From Bacillota bacterium (lineage in GTDB: Bacteria > Bacillota > Clostridia > Acetivibrionales > DTU013): DNA of 14,965 nucleotides. The stretch is from contig JAEZLF010000044.1 of the NCBI GenBank assembly GCA_023435925.1, forward strand, positions 1 to 14,965, given 5' to 3'. Below the pieces are notes generated by a model. It ran no database searches and was not told the origin of the DNA. It was given only the letters and a program-made list of their open reading frames with translations. Below, piece by piece: positions 1 through 7,138 of this stretch; position 1 is the first letter of the stretch, and each line of letters starts with the position of its first letter. Position numbers and translations under genes: made by a program.

Positions 1-275
1 TCGATCTGTTCTATGGTCACATTGCAGGTATGGATACCTTTGCAAAAGGTCTGAAGGTTGCAGCGAAGATCGTCGAGGACGGAAAGATGGACAAGTTTGT
101 AGCTGACAGATACCAGAGCTACAATACCGGTATTGGTGAGGACATTGTCAATAAGAGGGTTGGCTTCAAGGAACTAGAAAAGTATGCTCTTGAGCATGAC
201 AAAATCACCAACACTTCAGGCAGGCAGGAAGTTCTGGAAACTATGCTGAACCAGTATATATTTGAAAATAAATAA
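1..275 (+). CDS. xylA: Xylose isomerase, C-terminal part (5' end outside window)
   Basis: The open frame enters from the left edge (first full codon at 3) and ends at TAA 273-275, giving about 90 residues. The sequence DLFYGHIAGMDTFAKGLKVA, followed by a region containing RYQSY, GIGEDIV and a C-terminal LETMLNQYIF, matches the end of class II xylose isomerases as I know them. The enzyme interconverts D-xylose and D-xylulose in the cytoplasm using divalent metals; the metal and catalytic residues lie upstream of the window. A strong intrinsic terminator follows 31 bases after the stop, so this is the last gene of its transcript. Nothing indicates damage in the visible part. Confidence 0.93.
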   Translation, partial: DLFYGHIAGMDTFAKGLKVAAKIVEDGKMDKFVADRYQSYNTGIGEDIVNKRVGFKELEKYALEHDKITNTSGRQEVLETMLNQYIFENK

Positions 276-306
276 ACTCAACGAAAGCAGCTAAATACAG
301 CCCGGG

Positions 307-345
307 ACAGCAGTAGAGTATATGCACTCTGCTGCTGTTTTCTTG
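307..345 (+). terminator. Intrinsic terminator of xylA
   Basis: A 13-bp stem (arms 307-319 and 326-338, one G-T pair) with the 6-base loop ATATGC is followed directly by TTTTCTT. It sits 31 bases after the xylA stop codon. Confidence 0.88.
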
Positions 346-353
346 TGCCGATG

Positions 354-362
354 TGTTATAAT
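354..362 (+). promoter_or_regulatory. Extended -10 promoter, probably for the BMP-family gene
   Basis: TGTTATAAT is a perfect extended -10 element (TGn plus TATAAT). It starts 16 bases after the 3' arm of the xylA terminator. No good -35 box is visible at the right spacing, which is usual for extended -10 promoters. Transcription would begin near 369 and give a leader of about 200 bases before the ATG at 574. That leader contains the small frame at 395-529. Confidence 0.55.
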
Positions 363-394
363 AAAAAGATAGAAGAGTGTACGGAGACTGGAAG

Positions 395-529
395 ATGGGT
401 AATATCAGATTTGAAGAGTTGTTTGTGCAGAAAACAGCAGCAGCATTAAGCTTTTTGAGAGAATGTACTACGAAAAATGTGCACATTACAAAGAGATTGG
501 AAAGAAGTTTGGCCGATTTCTTGATGTAG
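395..529 (+). CDS. Possible small leader ORF, 44 aa, or remnant of a decayed gene
   Basis: ATG 395 has GGAG eight bases upstream and lies just downstream of the extended -10 promoter. The frame runs 44 codons to TAG 527-529 and I recognise no family. A second reading, in the frame of ATG 463, gives a charged, protein-like stretch (FERMYYEKCAHYKEIGKKFG) ending at TGA 550-552. Adding one T to the T5 run at 452-456 joins the two frames into a product of about 52 residues. It could be an upstream ORF, a small gene with a one-base frameshift, a sequencing error in a homopolymer, or chance. The region 276-573 otherwise holds only the terminator and promoter listed. Confidence 0.3.
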   Translation: MGNIRFEELFVQKTAAALSFLRECTTKNVHITKRLERSLADFLM

Positions 530-573
530 TCAGCTTACAAAAAATACTTTGAGACAATGGAGTATAAAGGAAT

Positions 574-2520
574 ATGGAACAAAGCGCAGCTATCAGTCAC
601 TATCAGGAGGCAAGACGACGTGGTTTGAGAGACCGTTCCCGCAGTATTTCAAAAGGACAGTCCGGTAACCTACCCTTTATTGAGGACGTGATTAAAAATA
701 TTGATACGATATCCGAGGTTGATCTCGGTATCGTAGAAATACCTTTGAACAAAATTATAGGAACCTATTCCCATGTCAGGAGCCTTTCATTTTCACACAA
801 CTTTATGCCGCTTCTGAAGGTTCGGACAGAATTCGCCCAGAAGTGGCAGAACTTATGCATTGCACACATAGATGAAGGGATCAGGGATCCGATAAAGCTC
901 TATGAGTACATGAACTGGTTTTATGTGGTGGAAGGGAACAAGCGGGTCAGCGTTCTGAAATACTTCGATGCCTATTCCCATTCTGGCAGAGTGACGAGAA
1001 TCGTACCAAAGTGGGATGAAAATGACATCGATATCGTAATATACTATGAATTCATTGAGTTCTACAAGAAAACCGGGATCAATGTATTGTGGTTCACCAG
1101 ACGCAACAGCTTTAAAAGCCTTTTAAAATACATAGAAGCACTTGAAATTGACACGGAACTGTTCCCCAACCGGTACAAGTATTTTACCAACTCGGTTTAC
1201 CTGCCCTTCAGAAAAGTCTATCATGAACTAAATGGCCAAAAGCTTACCATTACAACAGGAGATGCTTTTCTGGAATATACCAAAATCTATGGCCTGCCCA
1301 ATGATATAGACAGTGAAATTCTGAAGGCAAGGCTGGCATTGTTTATTCCGGAACTGGAGCAGACGGCGGGGGAAAAAACTGAGATTATACAGACCGTGCC
1401 CCAAAACGACAGTGAAAGCATTCTTTCGGCAATCACTACCCTTGTCAGACCTAAAAAAGTGCTGAAGGCGGCCTTTGTCTATGCGAAGGACATACACAGC
1501 TCAAGCTGGACCTGTTCTCATGAAATGGGTCGGAATCACGTAAATAGCGCTTTGAAGGATTATATTACGACGTCTTATGTGGATCACGTACCTGAAAATA
1601 TGGAAGCCTATGAATATTTGAGACAACTTGCGCTGGACGGAAATGACATCATTTTTGCCACCAGCCCTTCTTTCATCAAACCTTCTTTGAAGGCAGCACT
1701 CGAATTTCCGACAGTAAAATTTTTAAATTGCTCTGAAACACATTTCTACAAGAATGTGAATACCTATTTTGGACGTATATATGAAGCAAGATTTCTTTCG
1801 GGCATGGTAGCGGGTCTTTTCACAGAAACCAACTCGCTGGGGTATGTAGGGACGCATCCGGTTCCCGGTGTAATAAACGGTATCAATGCTTTTGCATTAG
1901 GAGCTAAAATGGTTAACCCGCAGGCAAGGGTCTTAGTGGAATGGTCAAATGAATGGGATAATCCTGATATGGCAGCAAGGGCAAGTTCAAAGCTCATAAA
2001 TCAGGGAGCCGATATCATATCTCATCATGATACACTTCCCATCAGGGAGTTTTCCAGGGAATATGGAGTATACTCGGTGCTTTGCAGCGTTGACCGGAAA
2101 AATTGCAGTCCCAATGACTACATTGCTGCACCGGTATGGAATTGGGGAATATTCTATGAGAAGATTCTTACAAATATCATCAACAGTGTGATGAAGAGGG
2201 GTGCCAGCCAGAAGACAATCAATTTCTGGTGGGGCCTGGATTCGGGTATTGTGGACTTTTTCTACTCTAAAAGCTTTGTACCAAGGGAGACTCAGAAGCT
2301 GATCGAATTTATGAAGAAAATGATTGTCAATAATATGTTTCATCCATTTACCGGTCCAATATACAGTCAGGATGGAACTCTGAGAGTGAAGGAAAATCAA
2401 TTGGCGACCCGTCAGCAAATTATTACCATGGACTGGTTTGTCGATATCATTGAACAACGTCACAGTTCCCCAGCCGACGTTGTTCAAACGCCACGAATGG
2501 GCGTGGCGCACGAAGTGTAG
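574..2520 (+). CDS. ParB-like/BMP-family fusion protein with a repeat-derived C-terminus
   Basis: This is a 648-residue protein with no signal peptide or membrane segment, so probably cytoplasmic. Residues 1-290 include a ParB/sulfiredoxin-like segment at about 118-130 (VVEGNKRVSVLKY). Residues from about 296 to 627 form a BMP (PnrA/Med-type) periplasmic-binding-protein fold. Its visible blocks include DIIFATSPSFIKPSLKAA, VKFLNCS, YEARFLSGMVAG, GYVGTHPVPGVINGINAFALG and QGADII. Classical BMP proteins are lipoproteins that bind nucleosides for ABC import. Without a lipobox, and fused to a ParB-like part, this one is more likely an intracellular ligand sensor or regulator (inference). The start is ATG 574, because TAA 565-567 closes the frame just upstream; GGAG lies 11 bases before it. 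The final 21 residues, after DIIE at 627, are encoded by an inserted repeat and are not native. The native tail survives out of frame downstream. Confidence 0.85.
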   Translation: MEQSAAISHYQEARRRGLRDRSRSISKGQSGNLPFIEDVIKNIDTISEVDLGIVEIPLNKIIGTYSHVRSLSFSHNFMPLLKVRTEFAQKWQNLCIAHIDEGIRDPIKLYEYMNWFYVVEGNKRVSVLKYFDAYSHSGRVTRIVPKWDENDIDIVIYYEFIEFYKKTGINVLWFTRRNSFKSLLKYIEALEIDTELFPNRYKYFTNSVYLPFRKVYHELNGQKLTITTGDAFLEYTKIYGLPNDIDSEILKARLALFIPELEQTAGEKTEIIQTVPQNDSESILSAITTLVRPKKVLKAAFVYAKDIHSSSWTCSHEMGRNHVNSALKDYITTSYVDHVPENMEAYEYLRQLALDGNDIIFATSPSFIKPSLKAALEFPTVKFLNCSETHFYKNVNTYFGRIYEARFLSGMVAGLFTETNSLGYVGTHPVPGVINGINAFALGAKMVNPQARVLVEWSNEWDNPDMAARASSKLINQGADIISHHDTLPIREFSREYGVYSVLCSVDRKNCSPNDYIAAPVWNWGIFYEKILTNIINSVMKRGASQKTINFWWGLDSGIVDFFYSKSFVPRETQKLIEFMKKMIVNNMFHPFTGPIYSQDGTLRVKENQLATRQQIITMDWFVDIIEQRHSSPADVVQTPRMGVAHEV

Positions 2521-2585
2521 CGAAGGGCAAATTCATTTTGCCCGCAGCGAGGGGGTATGGGGGCTTGCCCCCATTGGAAATTGAA
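2450..2585 (+). repeat. Hairpin-rich non-coding repeat, copy 1 (short form), inserted in the BMP-family gene
   Basis: This element carries no gene and contains four perfect stem-loops: 2450-2461 with 2476-2487 (12 bp, TTGAACAACGTC), 2489-2495 with 2502-2508 (CGCCACG), 2525-2531 with 2537-2543 (GGGCAAA), and 2557-2564 with 2567-2574 (ATGGGGGC around TT). An inverted, longer copy lies at 5341-5517. ATTGAA occurs at both ends (2449-2454 and 2580-2585). Removing 131 bp between them rejoins the host gene in frame. It resembles a MITE or REP-like element. No transposase is in the window, and I do not recognise a named family. The last hairpin lacks a T-tract. Confidence 0.88.
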
Positions 2586-2651
2586 AGTGAGTACCCAAAA
2601 ACAATGAAGAAGCTGGAAGTAAGCGATATGCCTGAGAGGATGGATAAATAG
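2580..2651 (+). pseudogene. Displaced native 3' end of the BMP-family gene
   Basis: In the frame starting at 2580 the sequence reads on through SEYPKTMKKLEV and SDMPERMDK to TAG 2649-2651. This frame is shifted from that of the BMP gene, and translation of the present gene already stops at 2518-2520 inside the repeat. Joining codon 627 (GAA 2452-2454) to AGT 2586, by collapsing the ATTGAA direct repeat, gives a continuous C-terminus of 21 further residues. These codons are now untranslated. The TAG is 21 bases from the convergent phoR stop, which fits a normal gene end. Confidence 0.8.
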
Positions 2652-2672
2652 CATTGCCTTTCTATTGCTTTG

Positions 2673-4520
2673 TCATCCCGGCAGCTGCACGATGAACCTG
2701 GTGCCTTTGCCTGGTTCGCTTTCTACCCTGACATCCCCATCGTACAAATTCACGATATGCTTCACAATGGACAACCCAAGGCCTGTTCCTCCCATGCTTC
2801 TGGAACGGCCTTTGTCCACGCGGTAAAATCTTTCAAAAATTCTGGACAGGTGCTCCTGTTCAATACCGATGCCGGTGTCTGCCACTGTAATGACCAGCCT
2901 GCCTTCAGCCTTCACCGCTTTGATACACACACTGCCGTTCTCCACATTGTATTTGATGGCATTTTCAATCAGGTTGATAAGCATTTGCTTAATTCTGTTC
3001 CGATTGGCTGTCAAGGTGATATCGGAAGCCGCTTTAACAGTTAGAGTGACATGCTTTTTATCGGCAGAGCCCTGCAGAATGGATACAACCTCTGTTATGA
3101 TACCGGCTAGATTATGTTTTCCAAGATTGGTATCGATGTGGTTGTTTTCAATCTCGGACAACTGTAGAATATCATTAATCAGCATTGTAAGCCGTTCGGT
3201 TTCAATGTCGATAATTTCAAGAAACTGGTCCGCAACATCCATATCCTTAACGGCTCCGCTGCGCAAAGTTTCTACAAAGCCCTTTATCGAGGTTAGAGGT
3301 GTTTTAAGCTCGTGAGTTACATTGGAAACAAAGTCTGTCCGGATCTGTTCCAGTTTTTTCAGATTTGTAACATCGTGGATTGTGAGGATGCCTCCTGAGT
3401 TAGTATCTGTATCGGCAGCAGTTTTGATGGGACTGGCATATACTCTGAAGATTCCTTCTTCAGGTGTGATTAACGATATTTCACTTACGGAGGACTGGTT
3501 ACTGCTGATGGTTTTTTGCATAATTTGATTCAGCTGATTGTTGCGGATTACCTCAATCAATTTCTTTCCGGCAATGTTCTCATCAGACAGGCCGAAAAAA
3601 CGTGCTGCAATAGCATTGGTAAGTATGATCCGCATATCGGAATCAACAGCAACAAAGCTGTTTGTCATACTGTTCAGTATGGCGTCGAACTGAATATTTC
3701 TGTTGGTCAGTATTGTGACAGTCTCATTCAGCTTGTCTGCCATTTCGTTGAAGGTTTCGGCCAGCTGCCCTAATTCATCCTTTGACATGATGGAGGCTCT
3801 TTTTGAATAATTTCCATCCGCTATTTTCTTTGAGGTTACTGTTAAATCATGAACGGGCCTGCTGATGGCGGACGCGAACCGGTATGCCAGCAGTATGGTC
3901 AGCATAAGCCCTGCAAGGATTCCCAACAGGCAGTATAGCCATATCTGAGCGTTGATCCGATCGAGCTGAATAAGGGGGACAGATACTCGTATAATCGCAT
4001 CCGTCCAAGAAGAAGGAACAGCAATATAGAGAAAATCCATTTGAATTGTGGTGCTAAAACGGGTATCTTCACCGATTTTACCCAGAATGGCCTGCTGAAC
4101 TTCCTTGCGGTTCAGATGGTTTTCCATAAGGTTGCTGTCTGTTTGGGACTCACCGATAACATTCCCTTGATAATCAATAATTGTAATCCTTGATGCGACA
4201 GTGCTTTCATCGGTATTAGCCGGAGCCGCCTTTTCAGCAACGGATGAGGAGCGTGCTTTGGTGACGATGCCTTTCTCATTCTCGTGAAATGCATTGTCAA
4301 GACTGGCTTCATATGCTTCAGCTAAAGCATTGTAATCTACAGGATCACCACTTTGAAGGGCTTGAGCTAAGTCGTCGTCAAATAGAGAAGCAACAGTAAG
4401 AAGCCGCTGTCGTACTTCATCTTTATAGAGGGTCTGAGCAAGCTTCGTCACAAAAAACCCGGTGATTGTCAATCCGGTTATAATTAGAATAATATAATAT
4501 AGTAATATTTTTTTTCTCAT
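2673..4520 (-). CDS. phoR: Phosphate-responsive sensor histidine kinase PhoR
   Basis: A 615-residue membrane histidine kinase. Segments in order: transmembrane helix at about 5-25, an extracytoplasmic domain of about 165 residues, a second helix at about 193-214, HAMP (about 215-268), PAS (about 275-390), HisKA with phospho-acceptor His403 (VTHELKTPL), and HATPase with N-box Asn520 (LIENAIKYN), DTGIGI at 548, FERF at 562 and GGTGLGLS at 577. All catalytic motifs are intact. It should autophosphorylate and donate phosphate to the response regulator encoded 63 bases upstream. The start at 4520 has AGGTG five bases before it. The role in phosphate sensing is inferred from its place at the end of the pst-phoU-phoP module and from the PhoR-like architecture. 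It is convergent with the BMP-family gene, with no clear intrinsic terminator between them. Confidence 0.92.
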   Translation of the reverse strand: MRKKILLYYIILIITGLTITGFFVTKLAQTLYKDEVRQRLLTVASLFDDDLAQALQSGDPVDYNALAEAYEASLDNAFHENEKGIVTKARSSSVAEKAAPANTDESTVASRITIIDYQGNVIGESQTDSNLMENHLNRKEVQQAILGKIGEDTRFSTTIQMDFLYIAVPSSWTDAIIRVSVPLIQLDRINAQIWLYCLLGILAGLMLTILLAYRFASAISRPVHDLTVTSKKIADGNYSKRASIMSKDELGQLAETFNEMADKLNETVTILTNRNIQFDAILNSMTNSFVAVDSDMRIILTNAIAARFFGLSDENIAGKKLIEVIRNNQLNQIMQKTISSNQSSVSEISLITPEEGIFRVYASPIKTAADTDTNSGGILTIHDVTNLKKLEQIRTDFVSNVTHELKTPLTSIKGFVETLRSGAVKDMDVADQFLEIIDIETERLTMLINDILQLSEIENNHIDTNLGKHNLAGIITEVVSILQGSADKKHVTLTVKAASDITLTANRNRIKQMLINLIENAIKYNVENGSVCIKAVKAEGRLVITVADTGIGIEQEHLSRIFERFYRVDKGRSRSMGGTGLGLSIVKHIVNLYDGDVRVESEPGKGTRFIVQLPG

Positions 4521-4583
4521 TGCTTCACCTGTGAAATCATATATCCATCTACCTTAAGGCAATGATCTCAGTTTGTTTCTTTA

Positions 4584-5306
4584 TTACTCGTGTCGCGGCT
4601 GCTCGCGGTCAGTAAACCGGTAGCCGATTCCTCTGATGGTCTCGATATACACCGGATTGCTGTCGTCATCCTCGATTTTTTGCCGCAGATAACGAATATG
4701 GACGTCCACGGTCCTGGTTTCACCATAGTAGTCAAAGCCCCATATTTTATCAAGAAGCAGTTCTCTGGATAAAACCTTGCCTTTGTTTATCAGAAGCATT
4801 CTTAACAGTTCAAATTCCTTCAAAGGCATTTCAATCAGATTCCCATTTTTATAGACCTCATGTCTGTCCGGGTTCAGTATAATTTCACCCTGCCGGATGG
4901 TTTCAGTTTCTGATTCCAAAGCTGTTGATACGGCTACCCTTCTAAATAGGGATTTCACTCTTGCTGCCAATTCACGGACGCTGAAGGGCTTTATCAGGTA
5001 ATCATCTGCTCCGAGCTCCAATCCCAAGACTTTATCAAACTCCTCGCTTTTTGCAGTAAGCATGATGATGGGGATATGTTTGGTTCCGGGATTTGATCGA
5101 AGCTGCCTGCATATATCAAGCCCACCGATACCGGGGAGCATTAGATCCAATACAAACAAATCCGGCGGTGAATTCTTTGTGGTCTCCAGCAGATCCTCTC
5201 CGTTGCCAAAAGTGAGAACCTTATAACCTTCAGCCTCAAGGTTGAATTTAATCAGCTGTTGTATATGAACCTCGTCATCAACTGCATAGATCAGTTCTTT
5301 TGACAT
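4584..5306 (-). CDS. phoP: OmpR/PhoB-type response regulator PhoP
   Basis: A 240-residue two-domain regulator. The receiver domain has acidic residues Asp10/Asp11, phospho-acceptor Asp54 (FVLDLMLPG), Thr84 and Lys106 (YLIKPFSVREL). The C-terminal winged helix runs from about 138 to 233 and includes ETRTVDVHIRYLRQKI and the end ETIRGIGYRF, typical of PhoB/PhoP. Start chosen at ATG 5306, which has GTGAGGG just upstream. The in-frame ATG at 5345 would add 13 residues, lacks a ribosome binding site and lies at the edge of the inserted repeat. The expected target is the PhoP box upstream of pstC. A hairpin-rich repeat separates it from phoU, so expression through or from that element is a question. 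Confidence 0.93.
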   Translation of the reverse strand: MSKELIYAVDDEVHIQQLIKFNLEAEGYKVLTFGNGEDLLETTKNSPPDLFVLDLMLPGIGGLDICRQLRSNPGTKHIPIIMLTAKSEEFDKVLGLELGADDYLIKPFSVRELAARVKSLFRRVAVSTALESETETIRQGEIILNPDRHEVYKNGNLIEMPLKEFELLRMLLINKGKVLSRELLLDKIWGFDYYGETRTVDVHIRYLRQKIEDDDSNPVYIETIRGIGYRFTDREQPRHE

Positions 5307-5340
5307 GTTTTCCCTCACATAGTTTGTTATTGATGCGCTT

Positions 5341-5517
5341 TTCATTTTCTAATGGGGGCAAGCCCCCATACCCCCTCGCTACGGGCAAAATGAATTCGCC
5401 CTCTGCTACACTTCGTGCGCCACGCCTAAACGTGGCGTTTAAACAACGTCGGCTGGTCGCAGGCAAAGCCTGCTGCTCGCCCATGCGTCCGGAGTGGGGG
5501 ACTGTGACGTTGTTCAA
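5341..5517 (-). repeat. Hairpin-rich non-coding repeat, copy 2 (long form), between phoU and phoP
   Basis: Read on the minus strand from 5517 to 5341 this is the same element as at 2450-2585, with about a dozen base differences by eye. It also has 41 extra bases that carry a further perfect hairpin (GCAGGC TTT GCCTGC). The order of stems is the same, ending in ATGGGGGCTTGCCCCCAT. It lies in the same sense as the surrounding phoU-phoP transcription and fills most of the 225-base gap between those genes. The ends show TTGAA on one side and ATGAA on the other, so only TGAA is directly repeated. No ORF of its own. Confidence 0.9.
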
Positions 5518-5531
5518 ACTTCTATTTCATA

Positions 5532-6251
5532 TTACTCTTTATTCGGTGCGTCATTCTCATATGGAGGAATGTGCCCATTTTCCTTGTGATAAAGCCTTGC
5601 AAGGCGTTCATGCTCACCGGTTACATTATACACTACCCACTCGCCGATATTTGTGGCATGGTCGGCCATGCGCTCCAGATATTTTGCGATAAACATAAAA
5701 TCAATTCCCTGCTCAACAGTACCCGGGTCATTTCTCATCAGATTGATGAGCTCAAGCACGATTTTATTAAACAGAGCGTCTACTTCATCATCACTGGCAC
5801 ATACTTCTTCGGCCAGCTTGATATCCTGCTTCACATATGCGTCTATGGATTTGTTTACCATAATCTTAGCCAACTCAGCCATTTTTGGTATGTCGATCAG
5901 GGGTTTGATATACCTCTTTCCGGACATTCTAATGGTAAGCTCGGCGATATCGGCAGATGCGTCGGCGATACGTTCCATATCCGTAATGATCTTCAATGCT
6001 GTGCTGATGGTCCTGAGATCCTTAGCCAGAGGCTGTTGACGGGCAATCAGATTCATACATTTTTTTTCTATTCTTTTTTCATAATCATCGATAATATCAT
6101 CATCCAAAAATATTTTTCTTGCCAGCTCAATATCCTGCTTTTTGAGCGCATGGATTGTGTGATCTATGGATTCCTCAACCAGACTTCCCATCTTGATCAA
6201 GTCCATGTGCAGGTCGTCCAGGCCACGGTCAAATGAATGTCGTGCAACCAT
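5532..6251 (-). CDS. phoU: Phosphate transport/signalling accessory protein PhoU
   Basis: A 239-residue all-helical protein with two PhoU repeats. The first carries MGSLVEESIDHTIHALKKQD and RQQPLAKDLRTISTALKIIT, then MERIADASADIAELT. The second has FMFIAKYLERMADHATNIGEWVVY. These match the metal-contacting E/D-rich PhoU helices. PhoU links PstB and PhoR so that the kinase is kept off when phosphate is plentiful. The start is ATG 6251, which has GGAGG eight bases upstream. An in-frame ATG 105 bases further upstream would run into pstB and has no comparable site. It lies 28 bases after pstB and is the last gene before the inserted repeat. Confidence 0.95.
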   Translation of the reverse strand: MVARHSFDRGLDDLHMDLIKMGSLVEESIDHTIHALKKQDIELARKIFLDDDIIDDYEKRIEKKCMNLIARQQPLAKDLRTISTALKIITDMERIADASADIAELTIRMSGKRYIKPLIDIPKMAELAKIMVNKSIDAYVKQDIKLAEEVCASDDEVDALFNKIVLELINLMRNDPGTVEQGIDFMFIAKYLERMADHATNIGEWVVYNVTGEHERLARLYHKENGHIPPYENDAPNKE

Positions 6252-6279
6252 AATCAAATCCTCCTTATCCATATCTTCC

Positions 6280-7041
6280 TTAACCAAATCTTCCTGTAAT
6301 ATAGTCTTCTGTACGTTTATCTGCAGGCGTGCTGAATATTTTTTCCGTCTGGTCAACTTCCACTACTTCTCCCAGGAGAAAGAACGCTGTTTTGTCCGAT
6401 ATTCTACCTGCTTGCTGCATATTGTGTGTGACAATGACTATTGTATATTTTCCCTTTAATTCATCAATCAAATCCTCTATCTTCAATGTCGATATGGGGT
6501 CAAGGGCTGATGTGGGTTCGTCCATCAGAACCACTTCCGGTTCGACAGCCAGCACTCTGGCGATGCAGAGCCTTTGCTGCTGCCCGCCTGAAAGCCCAAG
6601 TGCGTTTTGTTTGAGACGATCCCTGACTTCATCCCATAGTGCAGCATTCCGAAGGCTGGTTTCAACAATTTCATTCAATTGGGATTTCGATTTCACGCCG
6701 TGTATTCTCGGTCCGTATGCAACATTATCGTAAATCGACATAGGGAAGGGGTTGGGCTTTTGAAAAACCATTCCGACCCTCTTTCTCAATTCCACAATAT
6801 CATATTCCTTATATATGTTCAATCCATCCAGGAAGACTTCGCCGGATATTGTTACATTCGGGATCAGATCGTTCATTCTGTTCAATGTTTTTATAAAGGT
6901 AGACTTTCCACAGCCCGAGGGGCCTATGAGAGCGGTGACCCTTCGCTCCTGAATATCTATCGTAACGGATTTTAGCGCTTGAACATTGCCGTAATACAGA
7001 TCCAGTTTTTTTGTAGATATTTTAACAGTGTTATTTTCCAT
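6280..7041 (-). CDS. pstB: Phosphate ABC transporter ATP-binding protein PstB
   Basis: A 253-residue ABC ATPase of normal PstB length. Walker A is GPSGCGKST at 40-48, Q-loop Gln94 (VFQKPNPFPMSIYDNVAYG, a block characteristic of PstB), signature LSGGQQQR at 150, Walker B VVLMDEPTSALD from 170, and H-loop His206 (VTHNMQQA). It powers inward transport of inorganic phosphate through PstC/PstA at the cytoplasmic membrane. AAGG lies about nine bases before the start. A 97-base gap separates it from pstA, with no obvious promoter or terminator in it. Confidence 0.97.
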   Translation of the reverse strand: MENNTVKISTKKLDLYYGNVQALKSVTIDIQERRVTALIGPSGCGKSTFIKTLNRMNDLIPNVTISGEVFLDGLNIYKEYDIVELRKRVGMVFQKPNPFPMSIYDNVAYGPRIHGVKSKSQLNEIVETSLRNAALWDEVRDRLKQNALGLSGGQQQRLCIARVLAVEPEVVLMDEPTSALDPISTLKIEDLIDELKGKYTIVIVTHNMQQAGRISDKTAFFLLGEVVEVDQTEKIFSTPADKRTEDYITGRFG

Positions 7042-7138
7042 ATTTATCTACCTTCTTTCCGTTTAACAGTATATTCTTCCATTATCGTACTAAACCTGTT
7101 AGTGCTGTTGCTCTGCCGAAACTTATACTTGAAGGAAC

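Noticed and set aside
1987..2511. 174-codon antisense ORF inside the BMP-family gene
   Set aside because: It is the complement of a well-supported coding sequence and has no recognisable domain.
2557..2585. Last hairpin of repeat copy 1 as an intrinsic terminator for the BMP-family gene
   Set aside because: The stem is strong, but it is followed by TGGAAATTGAAA with no T-tract. Factor-dependent or pausing effects remain possible.
4584..5345. Longer start for phoP at ATG 5345
   Set aside because: The extra 13 codons begin at the edge of the inserted repeat without a ribosome binding site, while ATG 5306 has GTGAGGG upstream and fits the family's usual start.
5278..5692. ORFs on both strands covering the phoU-phoP gap
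   Set aside because: They translate the hairpin-rich repeat and parts of phoU or phoP, and have no ribosome binding site or family resemblance.
6252..6356. Longer start for phoU at 6356
   Set aside because: It would overlap pstB by 77 bases, and the added residues are unlike PhoU. ATG 6251 has an ideal GGAGG.
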